NCBI RefSeq assembly: GCF_000226095.1
Contig: NC_016475.1
Location: forward strand, 496,001 to 560,000
Length of the DNA: 64,000 nt
Reading direction: 5' to 3'
Origin: Thermothelomyces thermophilus ATCC 42464
Taxonomy: Eukaryota; Ascomycota; Sordariomycetes; Sordariales; Chaetomiaceae
A program made the position numbers and the translations under genes. Positions 21,963-33,123 of the stretch are shown piece after piece (positions within the stretch are counted from its first letter, which is position 1; each line of letters opens with the position of its first letter). The notes beneath the pieces were generated by a model, which was given only the letters and a program-made list of their open reading frames with translations, ran no database searches and had not been told where the DNA came from.

Positions 21963-22769
21963 ATCTTTGCTCCCTTTTCAAAAAATTTTTATTCCCACCA
22001 TCTCATGTCCCCGTCCCTGGGTGGGTCTTTAGCGGGCTCTTTTCTTGTTTTCCCTCCCTTGCGAGGGCTCGGACCGCCCGGCGGAGCCGGAGCGGGTCTG
22101 GGTGTTGATTTGTCAGTTTCGGCTCTTGACGCGGTCAGGACTGTTATTATTAATTAATGTTTTGAAGGGACAACTGGTTGCTTTGTAGGGTAGTAGAAGT
22201 TTCGAGAAAGCGGGGGTGACCATTGTGTCTCCAAAGTGCGAGCTGAGTTGTCTCGCGGATATCCGCAGGTGTGGGACAAGTGTTAGATTGGTCTCTTGCC
22301 CGGAGTTTCTGGGCACGGATCGGCTCCCGGCCGCCGCCACAGCGGTCATCGTCATCAGGGGCGTGTTGTCTGGCGTTCGGGTGAACCGGCAGGATTACTG
22401 TTTACGGATTACAGTATACGCAGGAGTGACGAGCGCGCCCGGGTTTGTTCTGGTGGAGTCGGAAGTCACCCCCGGACAGGGGAGCGGAGACTTGTTTGAG
22501 CGGGAGGGGTTGCCGCAGTGCGAGTGTCGAGGTAATCGTTGGGTTGCCGCGAGGAGGGGAAAGAGGAGGTGGGTTCTTGTGATCTTCAGGGAAGGAAGTT
22601 ATTATTTATAAAAGAGAGGGTGGCCCTCCTCAATCAAACTCAACTAGTCAACACTCAACACCACCTGTTGTCATTTTCTCTTCGGAGCACGCAATTCACA
22701 AACTCTCGAACCAACACACATCGTCTGGACTCAAAAAGTTCACATAATACATACCTTACTCCGGCTCCC
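21963..22769. other. Intergenic region and promoter of the GST gene
   Basis: Mixed composition, with AT-rich patches (for example 22140-22160). A 131-codon open frame at 22216-22611 shows no recognisable domain and I treat it as chance. The last 150 bases hold the TATA-like box at 22603-22612 and a CAAAC/CAACA-rich leader typical of well-expressed fungal genes. Confidence 0.45.
22603..22612 (+). promoter_or_regulatory. TATA-like box upstream of the eEF1B-gamma-like GST
   Basis: The element tatttataaa lies 158 bases before the start codon and is followed by a leader rich in caac and tcaa. Position and sequence fit a TATA box with a leader of about 120 nt. Most neighbouring genes lack such a box. 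Confidence 0.5.
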
Positions 22770-23574
22770 ATGGCTCCCTTCGGCAGGATCTATACCTACC
22801 CTAACAACTACCGCGTCCAGCGGGTAAGTCAGCAGCGGTGTTTCTTTCTTTCTCCTCTATCCCCCTCTCTCCCCCCCTCTCCCTCTCTTTCCCTTCCCTC
22901 TACCCGCCCTCTGTCTCTTTTCTTCCAGGTCGCGCGCTGGCTAACGCCCCTCGCAGGTTCAGGCCATCGCGGCCCTGAACGGTCTCGAGGTCGAGGTCGT
23001 TCCCGACTTCCAGATGGGCGTGACCAACAAGACGCCCGAGTTCCTCGCCAAGTTCCCGCTGGGCAAGGTGCCGGCGTTTGAGACGGCGGACGGCAGCCTC
23101 CAGCTGACCGAGGGCCAGGCGATCGCGCGGTTCGTGGCCGAGAGCGGGCCCAAGGCGGACCAGCTTGTCGGCGCGGACCCCAAGACGCGCGCGCTCATCG
23201 AGATGTGGACGTGCTTTGCCGAGCAGGAGCTGGGCGCCAACCTGGTCCCGCCCCTGCTGATGGTGGTGGCCAAGATGTTCCCCTACGACGAGGCCCGGTA
23301 CAACTTCCACGTCGCGGCCGTCGAGAGGGCGCTCAAGAGGATCGAGCACGAGCTCAAGGACGGGAGGAAGTTCCTCGTCGGCGGCCAGCTCACCCTCGCC
23401 GACATCATGATCGCGGGCGTGCTGCAGCTGGGCACCAAGTTCGTCGTGGACAAGGACATGCGCAAGGAGGTGCCCGCCGTGGAGGCCTACCTGAAGGCCA
23501 TCATGGAGATCCCCGAGATGAAGCAGGCGTTTGGGGACCTGCAGGCGTGCGAGACCCGGGTCAAGCCCGAGTAG
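22770..23574 (+). CDS. Stand-alone glutathione transferase, eEF1B-gamma type
   Basis: Two exons, 22770-22823 and 22957-23574, give 223 aa. The intron is 133 nt (donor gtaagt, branch ggctaac, acceptor tcgcag). The N-terminal thioredoxin-like domain reads MAPFGRIYTYPNNYRVQR, then NGLEVEVVPDF, with the cis-proline signature KVPAFETADG. The C-terminal all-helical domain contains FLVGGQLTLADIM, a signature of the eEF1B-gamma GST branch. Full-length eEF1B-gamma has about 400 aa with a further C-terminal domain; here a stop follows the GST domain at once, so this is a GST paralogue rather than the elongation factor. Likely roles are glutathione conjugation, or binding to the elongation complex; the sequence does not decide. 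The leader and TATA-like box suggest strong expression. An alternative acceptor at 22928 leaves the downstream exon out of frame and is rejected. Confidence 0.88.
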
Positions 23575-24688
23575 AGGACGGTTCTTATCTCTCTCCTCCT
23601 CCTCCTTCTTCTTCTTCTCTCTCCTTGCAGCAACGCCTGCTGTTAGTTGGAGGCTAGAGGCGCAGAAAGTAGAGTCAATGGAAGGACCACAGATCATTAA
23701 TTAATAATGCTGAGCACCACGCCTCCCGACGAGAACCACAACGGCGCTGTGCCTTCCCTCAGGTTCGGCTGAGACCACAGGATGATCCTGTAAGCCGATC
23801 CATCCTCCCCCCATTGTAGCCGTGACTTCTTGATATCCTAGCTGGGTTGGGCATCCAAGCGGGTCGAAAGAGGAAAAGAGGAGGCTCAAAAGGTTGCCTA
23901 AAGACGTCCTCTCCTCTCCTCTCTACAGCATCATTTTATATAATAACGTGCCATCTCGAACCTGCTGCCAATGCGAAAGCCGTGGCTAAGTTAGCTAGGA
24001 TGACGCATCAAGCACGTAACTTGCTCACGCACCCCTTTTGGTTTCCTTGTCCGATAAGCCGATTCCGTTGGCATTTCCATCTTCGTCATTGGAGTCCTGC
24101 TCACTGTAGCCGGGCAACGGTTGCATGAAAACCCACCCCACTTGCGTCCACATGTGCTGTTTTAATTACCAGTTAGGAGACTGGCCACCGCCAACCAGTT
24201 CGGGAAGGCTAGATCACGCAGAGGAGGTTGGTTGCCTTGGAGAGGTCGGAAATTATCTGTCTCGGCCATTCTTCTCATATCATTCATTCATTGGGGAAAT
24301 AATATGTGCGTGACGCGGAGTCAGCGCATCAAATATTTCTTCACTTCAGAGAGGTTCGATATCGAACCACACACATAATTAATCTCCGAGCCCTCGCCCA
24401 GCGATTAATAGTATCGTAGCATGTCTTGCCAGTAAGCAGACAGTGGCTTTCCTGGGATCCATTCACAATGTACCGATCGCCCCTGATGAGCAAAGAGGAA
24501 GAGGACGGGCTTCGCGTCTTTCCAGGCGACCCTGCGACGGTCTCGCGGCCAGACCAACAGCAGTCTCCATGTCTGGCCGGAATGGCCTGTCTCGTCGAAG
24601 AGAGATTTCCGAACAGTAATTAAAACCATTCGATTCATCGCGGATACCACCGCATCATGGCAAAATAACCCGAGATTTGGATGGCTAA
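23575..24688. other. Gene-free, AT-patched transition DNA
   Basis: A CT-rich 3' untranslated stretch (23590-23625) is followed by 1 kb of mixed composition with scattered attaattaataat words (23696-23707, 24690-24702). I see no protein family, tRNA or clear repeat. The open frames are short and overlapping. Confidence 0.45.
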
Positions 24689-25403
24689 CAATTAATAATT
24701 AATCCGTCGACAGAAGGCCGGAGACGATCCCCGGCCGACGAGCCGTTCTGGACCCGCGCGAGACGTCCGACGCACGCAACAAGACCGGGCGCTCTGTTCT
24801 CATCCTGGGCGCATCAGGCACCGGCCGCTCCACCGGGCGCGGCACCCGGCGACGGATGCAACGCTGCCCCCTACTCGACTTGGCGGACCGAAACGGGGGA
24901 AACGGAGGCTTTGGCTTTGCCGCTTTGGTGGCAGCCGGGAGACGGAAGAGTTCCCGCCGATGGCTCCGCAATCCCCGGCTCGAGGACGACGTGGCCACCG
25001 GGAGACTACTATTACTCTGCCGTATCTCAGGGGGACGCGTTGCTGCTGAGCACCATGGACCATAACAGGCGGACGGCGGACGAGTGGATGGGCCTCCTCC
25101 TTGGAAACGGGGCGTCCGCCGAGGGCGGGATGGAGGCTGCGGCGGATGTGGGAGGTGGGCTCTCAAGGGTCGGAGCATCGCGGTGTCGCCGGCTCGTCGC
25201 CGGCCCCGGAGGACGGGAGAGAGGACGACGTTATGGACACGGACGAGCCATCATGGGATCTCCCCGACTCCCTCGACGGGACGAACGGAATGATGGATCC
25301 CCGCGCGCTGGATACAAGCCGGGTACGTACTGGTGTGTATTAGTGGGTGTTGATATTGTGGAATTTGGTCGCGGCAGATGCTATTACTTAGCTGAAGGTT
25401 GTT
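24689..25403 (+). pseudogene. GC-rich open frame without a start; possible decayed gene or 3' exon
   Basis: A GC-rich island between AT-rich flanks keeps one frame open for about 238 codons, but its early part has no ATG. It reads through GDYYYSAVSQGDALLLSTMD and ADEWMGLLLGNGASAEGGM. A second frame at 25101-25343 then looks more protein-like, with MDTDEPSWDLPDSLDG. A possible donor (gtacgt) at about 25322 and acceptor (gcggcag) near 25378 could end the frame in a few codons. A frame switch near 25150-25200 would join the two parts. I do not recognise the product. It may be the remains of a regulator-like gene truncated at its 5' end, or chance in GC-rich DNA. Confidence 0.25.
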
Positions 25404-26794
25404 AACAACATAATTAACCAACGCAATAAATGAGGTCTGAATGACCTTAGGTAATTACGGTGTCCTTCCAATTTGGGTACCTATTGATGATGAGTTAGAT
25501 ACCTGGCATGGGAAGAATTCAACTACCTAGATTAATCAAGAAGTCTATTATCTGCTTTCTGAAGCTCAGCGATCCCGTCGCCACCATCCTGGGAAGCAAG
25601 ACCAGGGCGGTGGACTAATATTTGGTTGAGAAGGCCAAAGGAGCAACCGGAGGTGACCTGGACCGGTATCACGACGGGTCACTTCACACAGCCCAAACCC
25701 CCCAGTTAATTGATTCACATAATTACGGTATTCTCCTTTTAGAACACCCCACCTGCTTTTTATTTTTCCTTTGTAGGGAACGAACCAGATTGACGGGTTC
25801 CTTGTAATCCTGCCGGCCTTAGCGGCCCACAAGGGCGAGCCATTCAGGCACAGGGCTAATAGACGTACTATACTCGGCGCTCTAGCACGCCGATCTGGTC
25901 TTCGGGATCCAAGCTACGACGGCTGCCTACTTTCTCGCCTACTTTCTCGCCACCGTTCGGTCACGGCGCGAGTCAACCTAAGCAAGCTAACTAACATCGA
26001 ACTAGACGCGCTTATAGCACGTATCAACAACAAGATCATCATTTCAGTGTAATCCGACCCTGATAATACTCGTCGTGGAGGGCAGCCTCGACTACCGCAC
26101 CGGCACTACACAAGCCAGGAGCAGACCTGCCAACGAGTAATTACACACGCTCCTGCCAAGGTTCACGATCACCTACATGGCTAGCATCACCCGGCTCGAC
26201 GAAGGCAGATTGCCGTACATCGCGTACTAGTCGGTCAGCAGCACGCTAGCGATGAGCGTAGGAACCGGCCTAACACCGGCGTAGTCGTACATCAGCGCGG
26301 ATATAGAGAGTATCGAGCTGTGGCACGCCCGATCCTCGGCTAGAGACCCTAGCACTAGGCGTAGGACGAGATCCGACCCTGCCGGACGGCATCCGGACGC
26401 CCAATGTCGCGCGCCACTCGTTGGCGCAACGACACCAACGGCACCGCCACGACCGTCAACCCGCCCTGGACAGAGGAGGATACGGTGGTGAGGATCGTGT
26501 AGAGTTGCCTAGGGGTTAGCATTGAGTTATCCTCCAGCATTGAAGAAGTACACCAAAAAGATGGTCCTAATTCGCCTGGTTCGGCCCGATGTTAAGATAT
26601 ACGGTTTATATTCGCAGCAGAACCGTATATATTTCTCGCATGTCGCCAACGCCCCCAACTATCAGATAATTCACGTCCTCCTTAACTATCCCCGCCCAAG
26701 TCGACCAGCGACACAACCCCAAAGCAAACCAACGGCCTCGGTTCAGATCACGCGCCACCCAGCCAAGTCTGGATAGGTGATATGTAGATAGGCA
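25404..26794. other. Gene-poor region with possible coding relics
   Basis: Composition changes to AT-rich at about 25380-25830, then to a patchy, CTAG-rich sequence with many in-frame TAG codons. At about 26431-26505 the plus strand encodes PPWTEEDTVV before a TAG, which resembles the first helix of a small fungal Myb/SANT domain; the rest of such a domain is not visible. Nothing here looks like an intact gene. Confidence 0.35.
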
Positions 26795-27001
26795 TCAAGA
26801 GGGCATATGCCCGCTGTTGGCGTGGCCGCACTTGCACATAGTCTCTTTCGACCCCGCCTCGAATGCCCTGCAGGGGCACGGCAACGGCGGTAGATTGCGG
26901 TACAGGGGATTGTTCTTGTCGTACTTGGGGTGTGGCACTCCCCTCGTGCACTTGCCTGTATTGGTGGTGGTGCTGGTGGTCCTGGTCTTATTTCCAGGCA
27001 T
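26795..27001 (-). CDS. Small Cys-rich hypothetical protein with CPC and CKCGH motifs
   Basis: A 68-aa ORF starts at ATG 27001 and stops at TGA 26795-26797. The N-terminus is basic and Thr-rich (MPGNKTRTTSTTTNTGK). It is followed by CTRGVPHPKYDKNNPLYRN, then PPLPCPCRAFEAG and ETMCKCGHANSGH. Five cysteines and the His of CxCGH suggest a compact metal-binding or knottin-like fold. There is no signal peptide. The spacing C..CPC..CKCGH looks selected, unlike the surrounding decayed DNA. I recall no named family with certainty, so the function is unknown. Codon use is free of in-frame stops despite lying beside RIP-affected sequence. An upstream exon cannot be excluded because a TTG-started frame continues to 27019. 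Confidence 0.5.
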   Translation of the reverse strand: MPGNKTRTTSTTTNTGKCTRGVPHPKYDKNNPLYRNLPPLPCPCRAFEAGSKETMCKCGHANSGHMPS

Positions 27002-27722
27002 TTTGGCGGCGGGCAACAAATGCTAACTCGGATCAGTTGCAGGGCACGAGCTTAGGGCGGTAGATATGTACATACGTGAGCTGAGCTATAAGTGGGTAAT
27101 GTTACTAGTGCTGTGCTGCTGCTGCGCGGATGATGGTAGAAGCTGTGATGGTATATTGGAAGAGGTGGGCTGTCATCGAGGGGAGACGCCAAGGTAGCCG
27201 TATTTATACATGAACCAAAGGGAAACGGTGCGGTCTGGAGCAAGGTCTTCAAACTTGACCTACAGGACATCATGTACGATAGATGCCCACGCTTGAAACA
27301 TGATGCCGCATCCATCTCTCTCTCTCGTAAGATGCCCACCCTTGAAACATAATGCCGCATCCATCTCTCGCGTATATCCATCAGCATCATCTTAAAACTA
27401 GCATCGCCCTGGCCGACAGAACTCGGGCCGGCCGGCGTCGTTGACACGACGGCGCAGCAGACGACGAGCCACGTCGGCGGTCTCAAGCATGACGCCATGA
27501 TCCACCGGCCGTGGTGGCGTGCAATGCGCGGTGCGGTGGAAACCTGACCTTTTTTAGAGGTGCCAGGGAGATGAAGGATGGATGTTGGTCCAGCGTCCAG
27601 GCCTGATCCTCCTGTACCCGGTGCTCCGGTGGATTCTATCCACCCAAATTAGAACATCAGAAAGGCGTTGGCGATGGCCTACTCCACCGGCACTGTTACA
27701 GGATTTGACTACTCCGTACCAG
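27002..27722. other. Region upstream of the CxC gene, with a direct repeat
   Basis: The minus strand has an ATG at 27498 opening a 148-codon frame with a hydrophobic start (MASCLRPPTWLVVCCAVV). It soon enters the direct repeat at 27280-27372 and low-complexity sequence, so I do not call it a gene. The rest may include the promoter of the small CxC gene. Confidence 0.35.
27280..27372. repeat. Two-copy direct repeat, period about 49 bp
   Basis: The sequence agatgcccac followed by ttgaaacat and gccgcatccatctctc occurs at 27281-27320 and again at 27330-27369 with only a few substitutions. A (tc)n tract separates the copies. Confidence 0.8.
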
Positions 27723-27953
27723 TGGGTCAGATCCGACTGACCCACCAACAGGGATGATAGACCAGGGTTCGACATGTACGGATTACATATTTACAGTAGA
27801 CAACACCTCTAGTGTAAGTGCCCCCGGCACTTGAGAGAATCAACGCATCTTTTATCACCACTTCTGAGGCTCATACGAGAGTTCCAGGAGTGCCGCCCAC
27901 GGCGCGTATACCGCTGTGGGGTCGTAAGGATTGCAGCCCTTTGAGCTGTAGCA
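27723..27953. mobile_element. Solo LTR, same family as the LTR at 52761-52993
   Basis: The 231-bp segment starts TGGGTCAG and ends GTAGCA, so it has TG...CA ends. It aligns along its length with 52761-52993, which differs mostly by C-to-T and G-to-A changes (for example gtgggtcagatcc against gtaggttatatct). The first 22 bp form a perfect 8-bp inverted repeat with a 6-base loop (27723-27744). No retrotransposon coding sequence adjoins it and I see no target-site duplication. It may be a recombination product or a fragment. Confidence 0.65.
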
Positions 27954-28486
27954 AAACATCTGAATTTACGGCCTCGAGGCCGACAGCAATGCGCTAGTGG
28001 CCTCGAGGGCGAATAGTGCTAGGCTCGAACGTAGCCTAGTTTAACCACTATAGACCTAGCGATATAGTTGTGACCTCGGTAGGTATGCTCGTCTGTTCTC
28101 CAGAGGTACCGGCGACCACGATACAGTCAGCTTCCTGAGTCCTCTACTGCTATAGCTATAGTTACTATAGTTGCTTTCGGCGGTGACCTCGTACCTTGTT
28201 CTGAGATGCTCCCTATAGCACCAATGGGACTGTTGACAAGGGAATTATAAAGGTCACAGAAGTACATTCAGGGGCGCTAAGGGCTCGGGATTCAGGGTTA
28301 GGGTTGGCCGAGGGTAATCGAGGCCTATATCGGGCTCAGCCCGTTATAGCAGAATCGGGTGTTCTATAGCTCAAGTATCTACGAGTATATCCATTGTTAG
28401 ATTTAGCAATTATATAGGGTCGAAATCGTATTTCTGCCGAACTATAGCGTTACTATTGTGTGGAGGAGATTTAGGCCGAACTTGTG
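27954..28486. other. Unclassified, partly RIP-like DNA between the solo LTR and Gypsy-A
   Basis: No gene is visible. The words ctatag and tatag are frequent and CA is reduced in places, suggesting a mildly mutated repeat. A cagggttagggttgg segment at 28289-28303 resembles the fungal telomere unit but is too short to mean anything. The last five bases, ttgtg at 28482-28486, are the left target duplication of Gypsy-A. Confidence 0.4.
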
Positions 28487-28908
28487 TGTGACGAACCCAG
28501 CTCAGACTTCTTCTGAAAGGGTTCAGACGAAGGTAGATTGAGCAGGACAGGCAGGCAGGTCGTCTAAGGGATTCGGTGAAGCCAAAGGGTTTACAACAAC
28601 ACTTAGAGTTGTCTCTCACAGTAATCAGCAATACTTGGTATGAGTACTGTGATTGTGATTGTCACCACTGGTGAACTCCTAGAGTTCGCCAGAGTCCGGT
28701 GGAACGAGTGACTATATACAATTCCCTGTCCTTCTTCCTTGAGTCTTGATCGTGCGATTGCTGCTATGGTCTTGCGATCGTTACCTAAGTGCTTATCTTG
28801 ATCGAAGTGCGATCACTGTGATCACTTCCTGATTGGTCCTTAGGTCTTGTGGTTCCTAATTAGTCCTATATGTCTTGCTAGGTTGCCTTATATAGCTAAA
28901 TCGTAATA
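28487..28908 (-). repeat. Gypsy-A 3' LTR
   Basis: The 422-bp repeat matches 36346-36767. The outer part (28487 to about 28850) keeps its CA/TG dinucleotides, whereas the inner edge has lost them (tagctaaatcgtaata against cagccaaattgtgaca in the other LTR). The outer end reads tgtgacgaaccc, the complement of the LTR end TTCGTCACA seen in the copy at 60611. Confidence 0.92.
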
Positions 28909-31900
28909 TAATGCCTTTCCTTTAGGTCTTTTATCTTTGAAAGACTCTAGTCTGTTTTAAATAGTGCTAATATCCCCTATCTATATATAATTATATTTCC
29001 TAGTTTCTTCCTTCCTTTGCCTTCCTATAATGTTATCAAGATAGCTAATTATATAAGAAAGAAGTCGAAATCTAAACCTGTTACATTGACTCTTTATACT
29101 AATTACCTTCTTATGGCGATTCTTTCTTTAGATAGCCTTTTAACGATATATCCTTGTTTACTATATAAGTCTAAAGGCCTTAGTTTATATAAGGTCTCGA
29201 AAGCTGACTCTTCTTAATATATAGAGTATGTCTATAATAAATGCTCGAATTATAACGTTCTTAGCATTTCCCTTGCTTAGCTTCGTTCTATTGCGGCTTA
29301 GCATTAGAAACTTAAAGATAAACTTATAGCTGCTAAGGAGCAAGTCCTTCGTCTTCGGAAACAAAAGCGGATATAGTTTAAGAAGATGATAAGGGCTATT
29401 ACTCGGGGTATTGATAGTGTAGAGGAGTTGGAACAAGTAGAGTATGAGGAGGCTGAGGCGGCAGTAGCAGTAGAAACTTCTAGGGTTACTACGTCTTCTT
29501 CGACCCTATCTCGTTTGTCTGCCGATTTCGGGCAGCTTTGGGATACTATGTATCCTGAAGTTCCTTTAGATCTATCCTTGCTAGCCGATTTTGGGTTGGT
29601 TTCTGGTCTGTCGCTTTTAGTTAATTAGGGTTCCTCTAGTAGAACTACTAAAGTTTCTTAGGGCAATTTAGGTTCTTGACAGGTTCCTATAAGTTATCTT
29701 CTAGTCTAAAATCAAGCTATTTAACTAGATATTACAGTTCTCTATTAATAACTTATAAATCTAAGATTTCTTTGATGTCCTATTCTTTCTCTTTGTCTTC
29801 TGCTTCGATATTTATAACGACTTTAGTGTTCTTCGACGCTGGCTCTAAGAGTAAAATATGAAAAACGTCCGTCTGTAGTCATATAGATGATAGTAATGAT
29901 AATTGATAGTTAGATGTCGAGATTCGCTCTTTAATAATAAATAGTCTTAATTTTTTAAAGTCTAGCTTCTCGCTTAGTCGTTTGGTTCGTAGGTATTATA
30001 AGATTAGGTAAACTTTGTCTCCCCTCTCTAGGCAAGGTCCCTCGAGCCTATATTTGTTATAGTAGTTCTTTATCCTCGTTTTGACAAACTCGAGTTCCTT
30101 TTTAAGCTTTTCATATAGTATGTATATTTGTTTTGCTTTGACTGCTGCTCTTAGCACTATGATCTCTAGTCCTTATCTAAGGTCTGCTTTATATCTATAG
30201 TTCACGAAGAATGGTGTAACCTTAGTCGTTTCTATTAGCGTTGTATTGTAAGCGAGCTGTACTATTAGCAATAGTATAACCTAGTCGTCTTGTTAGTAGT
30301 TAATGTAAGAACGGAGATACTGTTCGACGATTTGGTTTAGTCACTCCGTTTGTCCGTCGGTCTATAGGTAATATGCCGTTAATAGTTTGCTATTAACGCC
30401 TAATCGTTATATTAACGCTTGCTAGAATTTCGATATAAATTTGGTGTCTCTATCGGTAATCTATTCTCGTGGCCAAGCATGTACTAATGTAACTTGCTAA
30501 TAGATTACGTCTACTAACTATTCTGCTATCTAGGACTCCTTATAGGGAAAGAAGTATACCTATTTGGTCAGGCGATCTATTATAGTAAGGATACTATTAT
30601 AGACTACTCCTGTGGCTGTGTCCTTAGATTCTGGTAGCTTTGTAATAAAGTCTATTATGACCGAACTCTATAGTTTGTCAGGTGTTGGCAGTGGCTAAAG
30701 TAGCCTATATAGCTTATATCGTGCCGTTTTGCTTCGGTTATAGATGTCGTAGCTTCGTACGACTTCCTTGACTCGTACCGTTAACTATAGAAAGTCGTAG
30801 TGTTTCTTGACTTGTATGACAGTTTTCGTAACTCCTTTATATCCTCCGAGTTTCGACTTGTAGAGTTCTCGAATCATTCGTAGCTATTGATCCCTATTAT
30901 AGATATATGCTTTACCTTGGTACTAGAGTTTCCTATCTCTTTCTTCTACTTTGTTAGGTACCAGTAGTCCGGGTGCTACTTGATACTATGCCTTGTTAAT
31001 CCTTTCTTCTCGAAAGATTGCGTAACATTCTAGGAATAAGTCGAGTAGATCATCTTCCACGGGTATCTATATTTCGTAATATAACGTCCTATCTATTCGT
31101 TCCTTAAATAATGGTAGCGTTATTTCTGTTCGTCCTTCCGTATGACCTGTTTGTTAGCTTAAGATGTCTGCTTGTACGTTTTCCTTGCCCTTCTTATAGT
31201 GAATCTCAAAGTTAAATTCCGCGAGGAATTCTGCCTATCGTATTTGTCGTCTGTTAAGCTCCTTCGTTATTATAAAGTATTGTAGGTTCTTATGATCTGT
31301 ATATACTTGTATTGGTTTGATTGTGCTACTAAGGTATAGTTGCTATTCCTTAAAAGCTTCGATAATTGCAAGTAGTTCCTTGTCGTAGATTAGATAATTG
31401 AGACGTAGTCCGTCGAGCTTCTTTAAAAAGAAGGCTACAGGATGTAGCTTTCCTTGTCTATCTCGTTATCTTAATTATCCTCCGATAGTATAGTCTGAAG
31501 CGTCCGTTTCTACCTTAAATGGCCTCTTAGGGTCTGGTAGTACTAGTACTAGGTCTTTAGTAATAACGTTACAGATCTATATAAATGCTTGCTCGTGTTA
31601 TCTTTCCTATTAGAATTTAGCATTCTTCTTGGTAAGTTCGTATAAAGGTTGTACGATCGCTCTAAAGTTCCTAATAAACATTTGGTAGAAGTTTGTAAAT
31701 CCGATAAAGCTTTGTACTTCCGTGACTATCGTTAGTTATAGCCAATTCTTGATAGCTTTAACCTTTAAAGGTTCTATCTAGATTTGTCCTAGGGATATTT
31801 CGTACCCTAAAAATACCGTTTTCCGAACATAGAATTTACTTTTTTCCTTGTTAACTAATAGCTTATACGCGTGTAGCGTGTCTAGTACTGCTCTTACATG

Positions 31901-32369
31901 CTTCCGGTGTTTGTCTATTGTCTTAGAGAAGATAAGTATGTCGTCGAGATAACATACTGTAAATTTATTAAGAAAGGGTCAGATAGCTTGATCAATCAGG
32001 GCTTGGAACGTTACTAGCGCGTTTGTAAGTCCGAATGGCATGACGAGGTACTTATAGTGGCTATAAGGTGTCCTAAAGGCCGTTTTCTACTCGTCGCCTT
32101 CTTTGATCCATATATAGTTATAGGCTAATAGCAAGTCAAGATGTGTGAAATATTAGGCTCCTACTAACTAATCTTAGAGCTGTAAGATTAGTGGTAATAG
32201 GTATCGGCTTTTTATAGTCTGTTCGTTAAGTTGCCGATAGTTAATATATAACTATAGCTTTCCGTCTTTCTTTAGTACAAATAGGATTAGGTAGCCTACT
32301 AGCGATATTAACAGGCAGATATATCCTCTTCGAAGGTTCTCCTCTAAATATCGCTTAAGTTCTTCGTTC

Positions 32370-33123
32370 AAAGTTCTTAATACTTTTCATTATATATTAC
32401 AACCCATTGTAGATGGTTATTTTTGCAACCATATGTATTAACCATAACATAAACTGAGTTAAACAACACCTTAAAACAAAGCTAACCCTACCTTATTTGG
32501 CCAAAGTTACTTAATATTTTTTATATTCTTAAACTATTTATAATTTTTAGTAATTTCTTCTTTTTTATTCTATAAAAAAATAACAGTGTAATCACTTAAT
32601 CTTTTATCTCTCCTTAAATTTAACATTTTTAAGTGCCGTATTAATATTATACACATAGTTTTAAGAGGGCTAGAATAAATAGTCGAATCCTTCCTTTTCT
32701 TTGAAAGTTAGATCTTACTTATTAAGTTGAACTTCTTATATCCTTATAAAGGTATTTTCAATTTTATTTATTGGAGCGAAGATAGATAACCAACAGCATA
32801 TCGCTTTACAAAAAGATCAATCTAAATTTGAACCTAAGGTTGTTAATTATAAGATTAAAGGTCTTTTGATAAATAGTCTTTCATCTAAACCCTAGGCAGA
32901 CCCTATAAGAAATAATTTAAAGTAATCACTAAATTATGTATCAAGTACAGCTTTATTGCTCACATGTATTAATTGAATCATATTTAGATTATCTTGGATA
33001 CTCCAATATAAAATTATTACCTTAAATATTATTAGACATAGACAAATTTACTCTATAACTATGGACTAAAATATAAAAAAGTTAATACCATTTTAACAAA
33101 ATATAACCTACCTTTAAAGTTCT
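32370..33123. mobile_element. 738-bp AT-rich insertion in Gypsy-A with 8-bp target duplication
   Basis: Bases 32378-33115 interrupt the reverse transcriptase frame of Gypsy-A. The octamer aaagttct is present on both sides (32370-32377 and 33116-33123). Removing the insert and one octamer restores an open frame running into LNEELKRYLEENL. The insert is very AT-rich but keeps CA and TG words (caacccattg, gcaaccatatg) and lacks the ctatag words of its host. I see no terminal inverted repeat and no coding sequence. An 8-bp duplication fits a hAT-type nonautonomous DNA element, but this is not proven. Confidence 0.75.

Noticed and set aside
22216-22611. 131-codon plus-strand frame upstream of the GST
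   Set aside because: No family signal; it overlaps the TATA-like box region of the GST promoter.
27052-27498. 148-codon minus-strand frame with a hydrophobic start
   Set aside because: Signal-peptide-like start is followed by a direct repeat and simple sequence; no conserved cysteines or domain.
28289-28303. Telomere-like ggttagggtt
   Set aside because: Fewer than two TTAGGG units; expected by chance and no adjacent telomere features.
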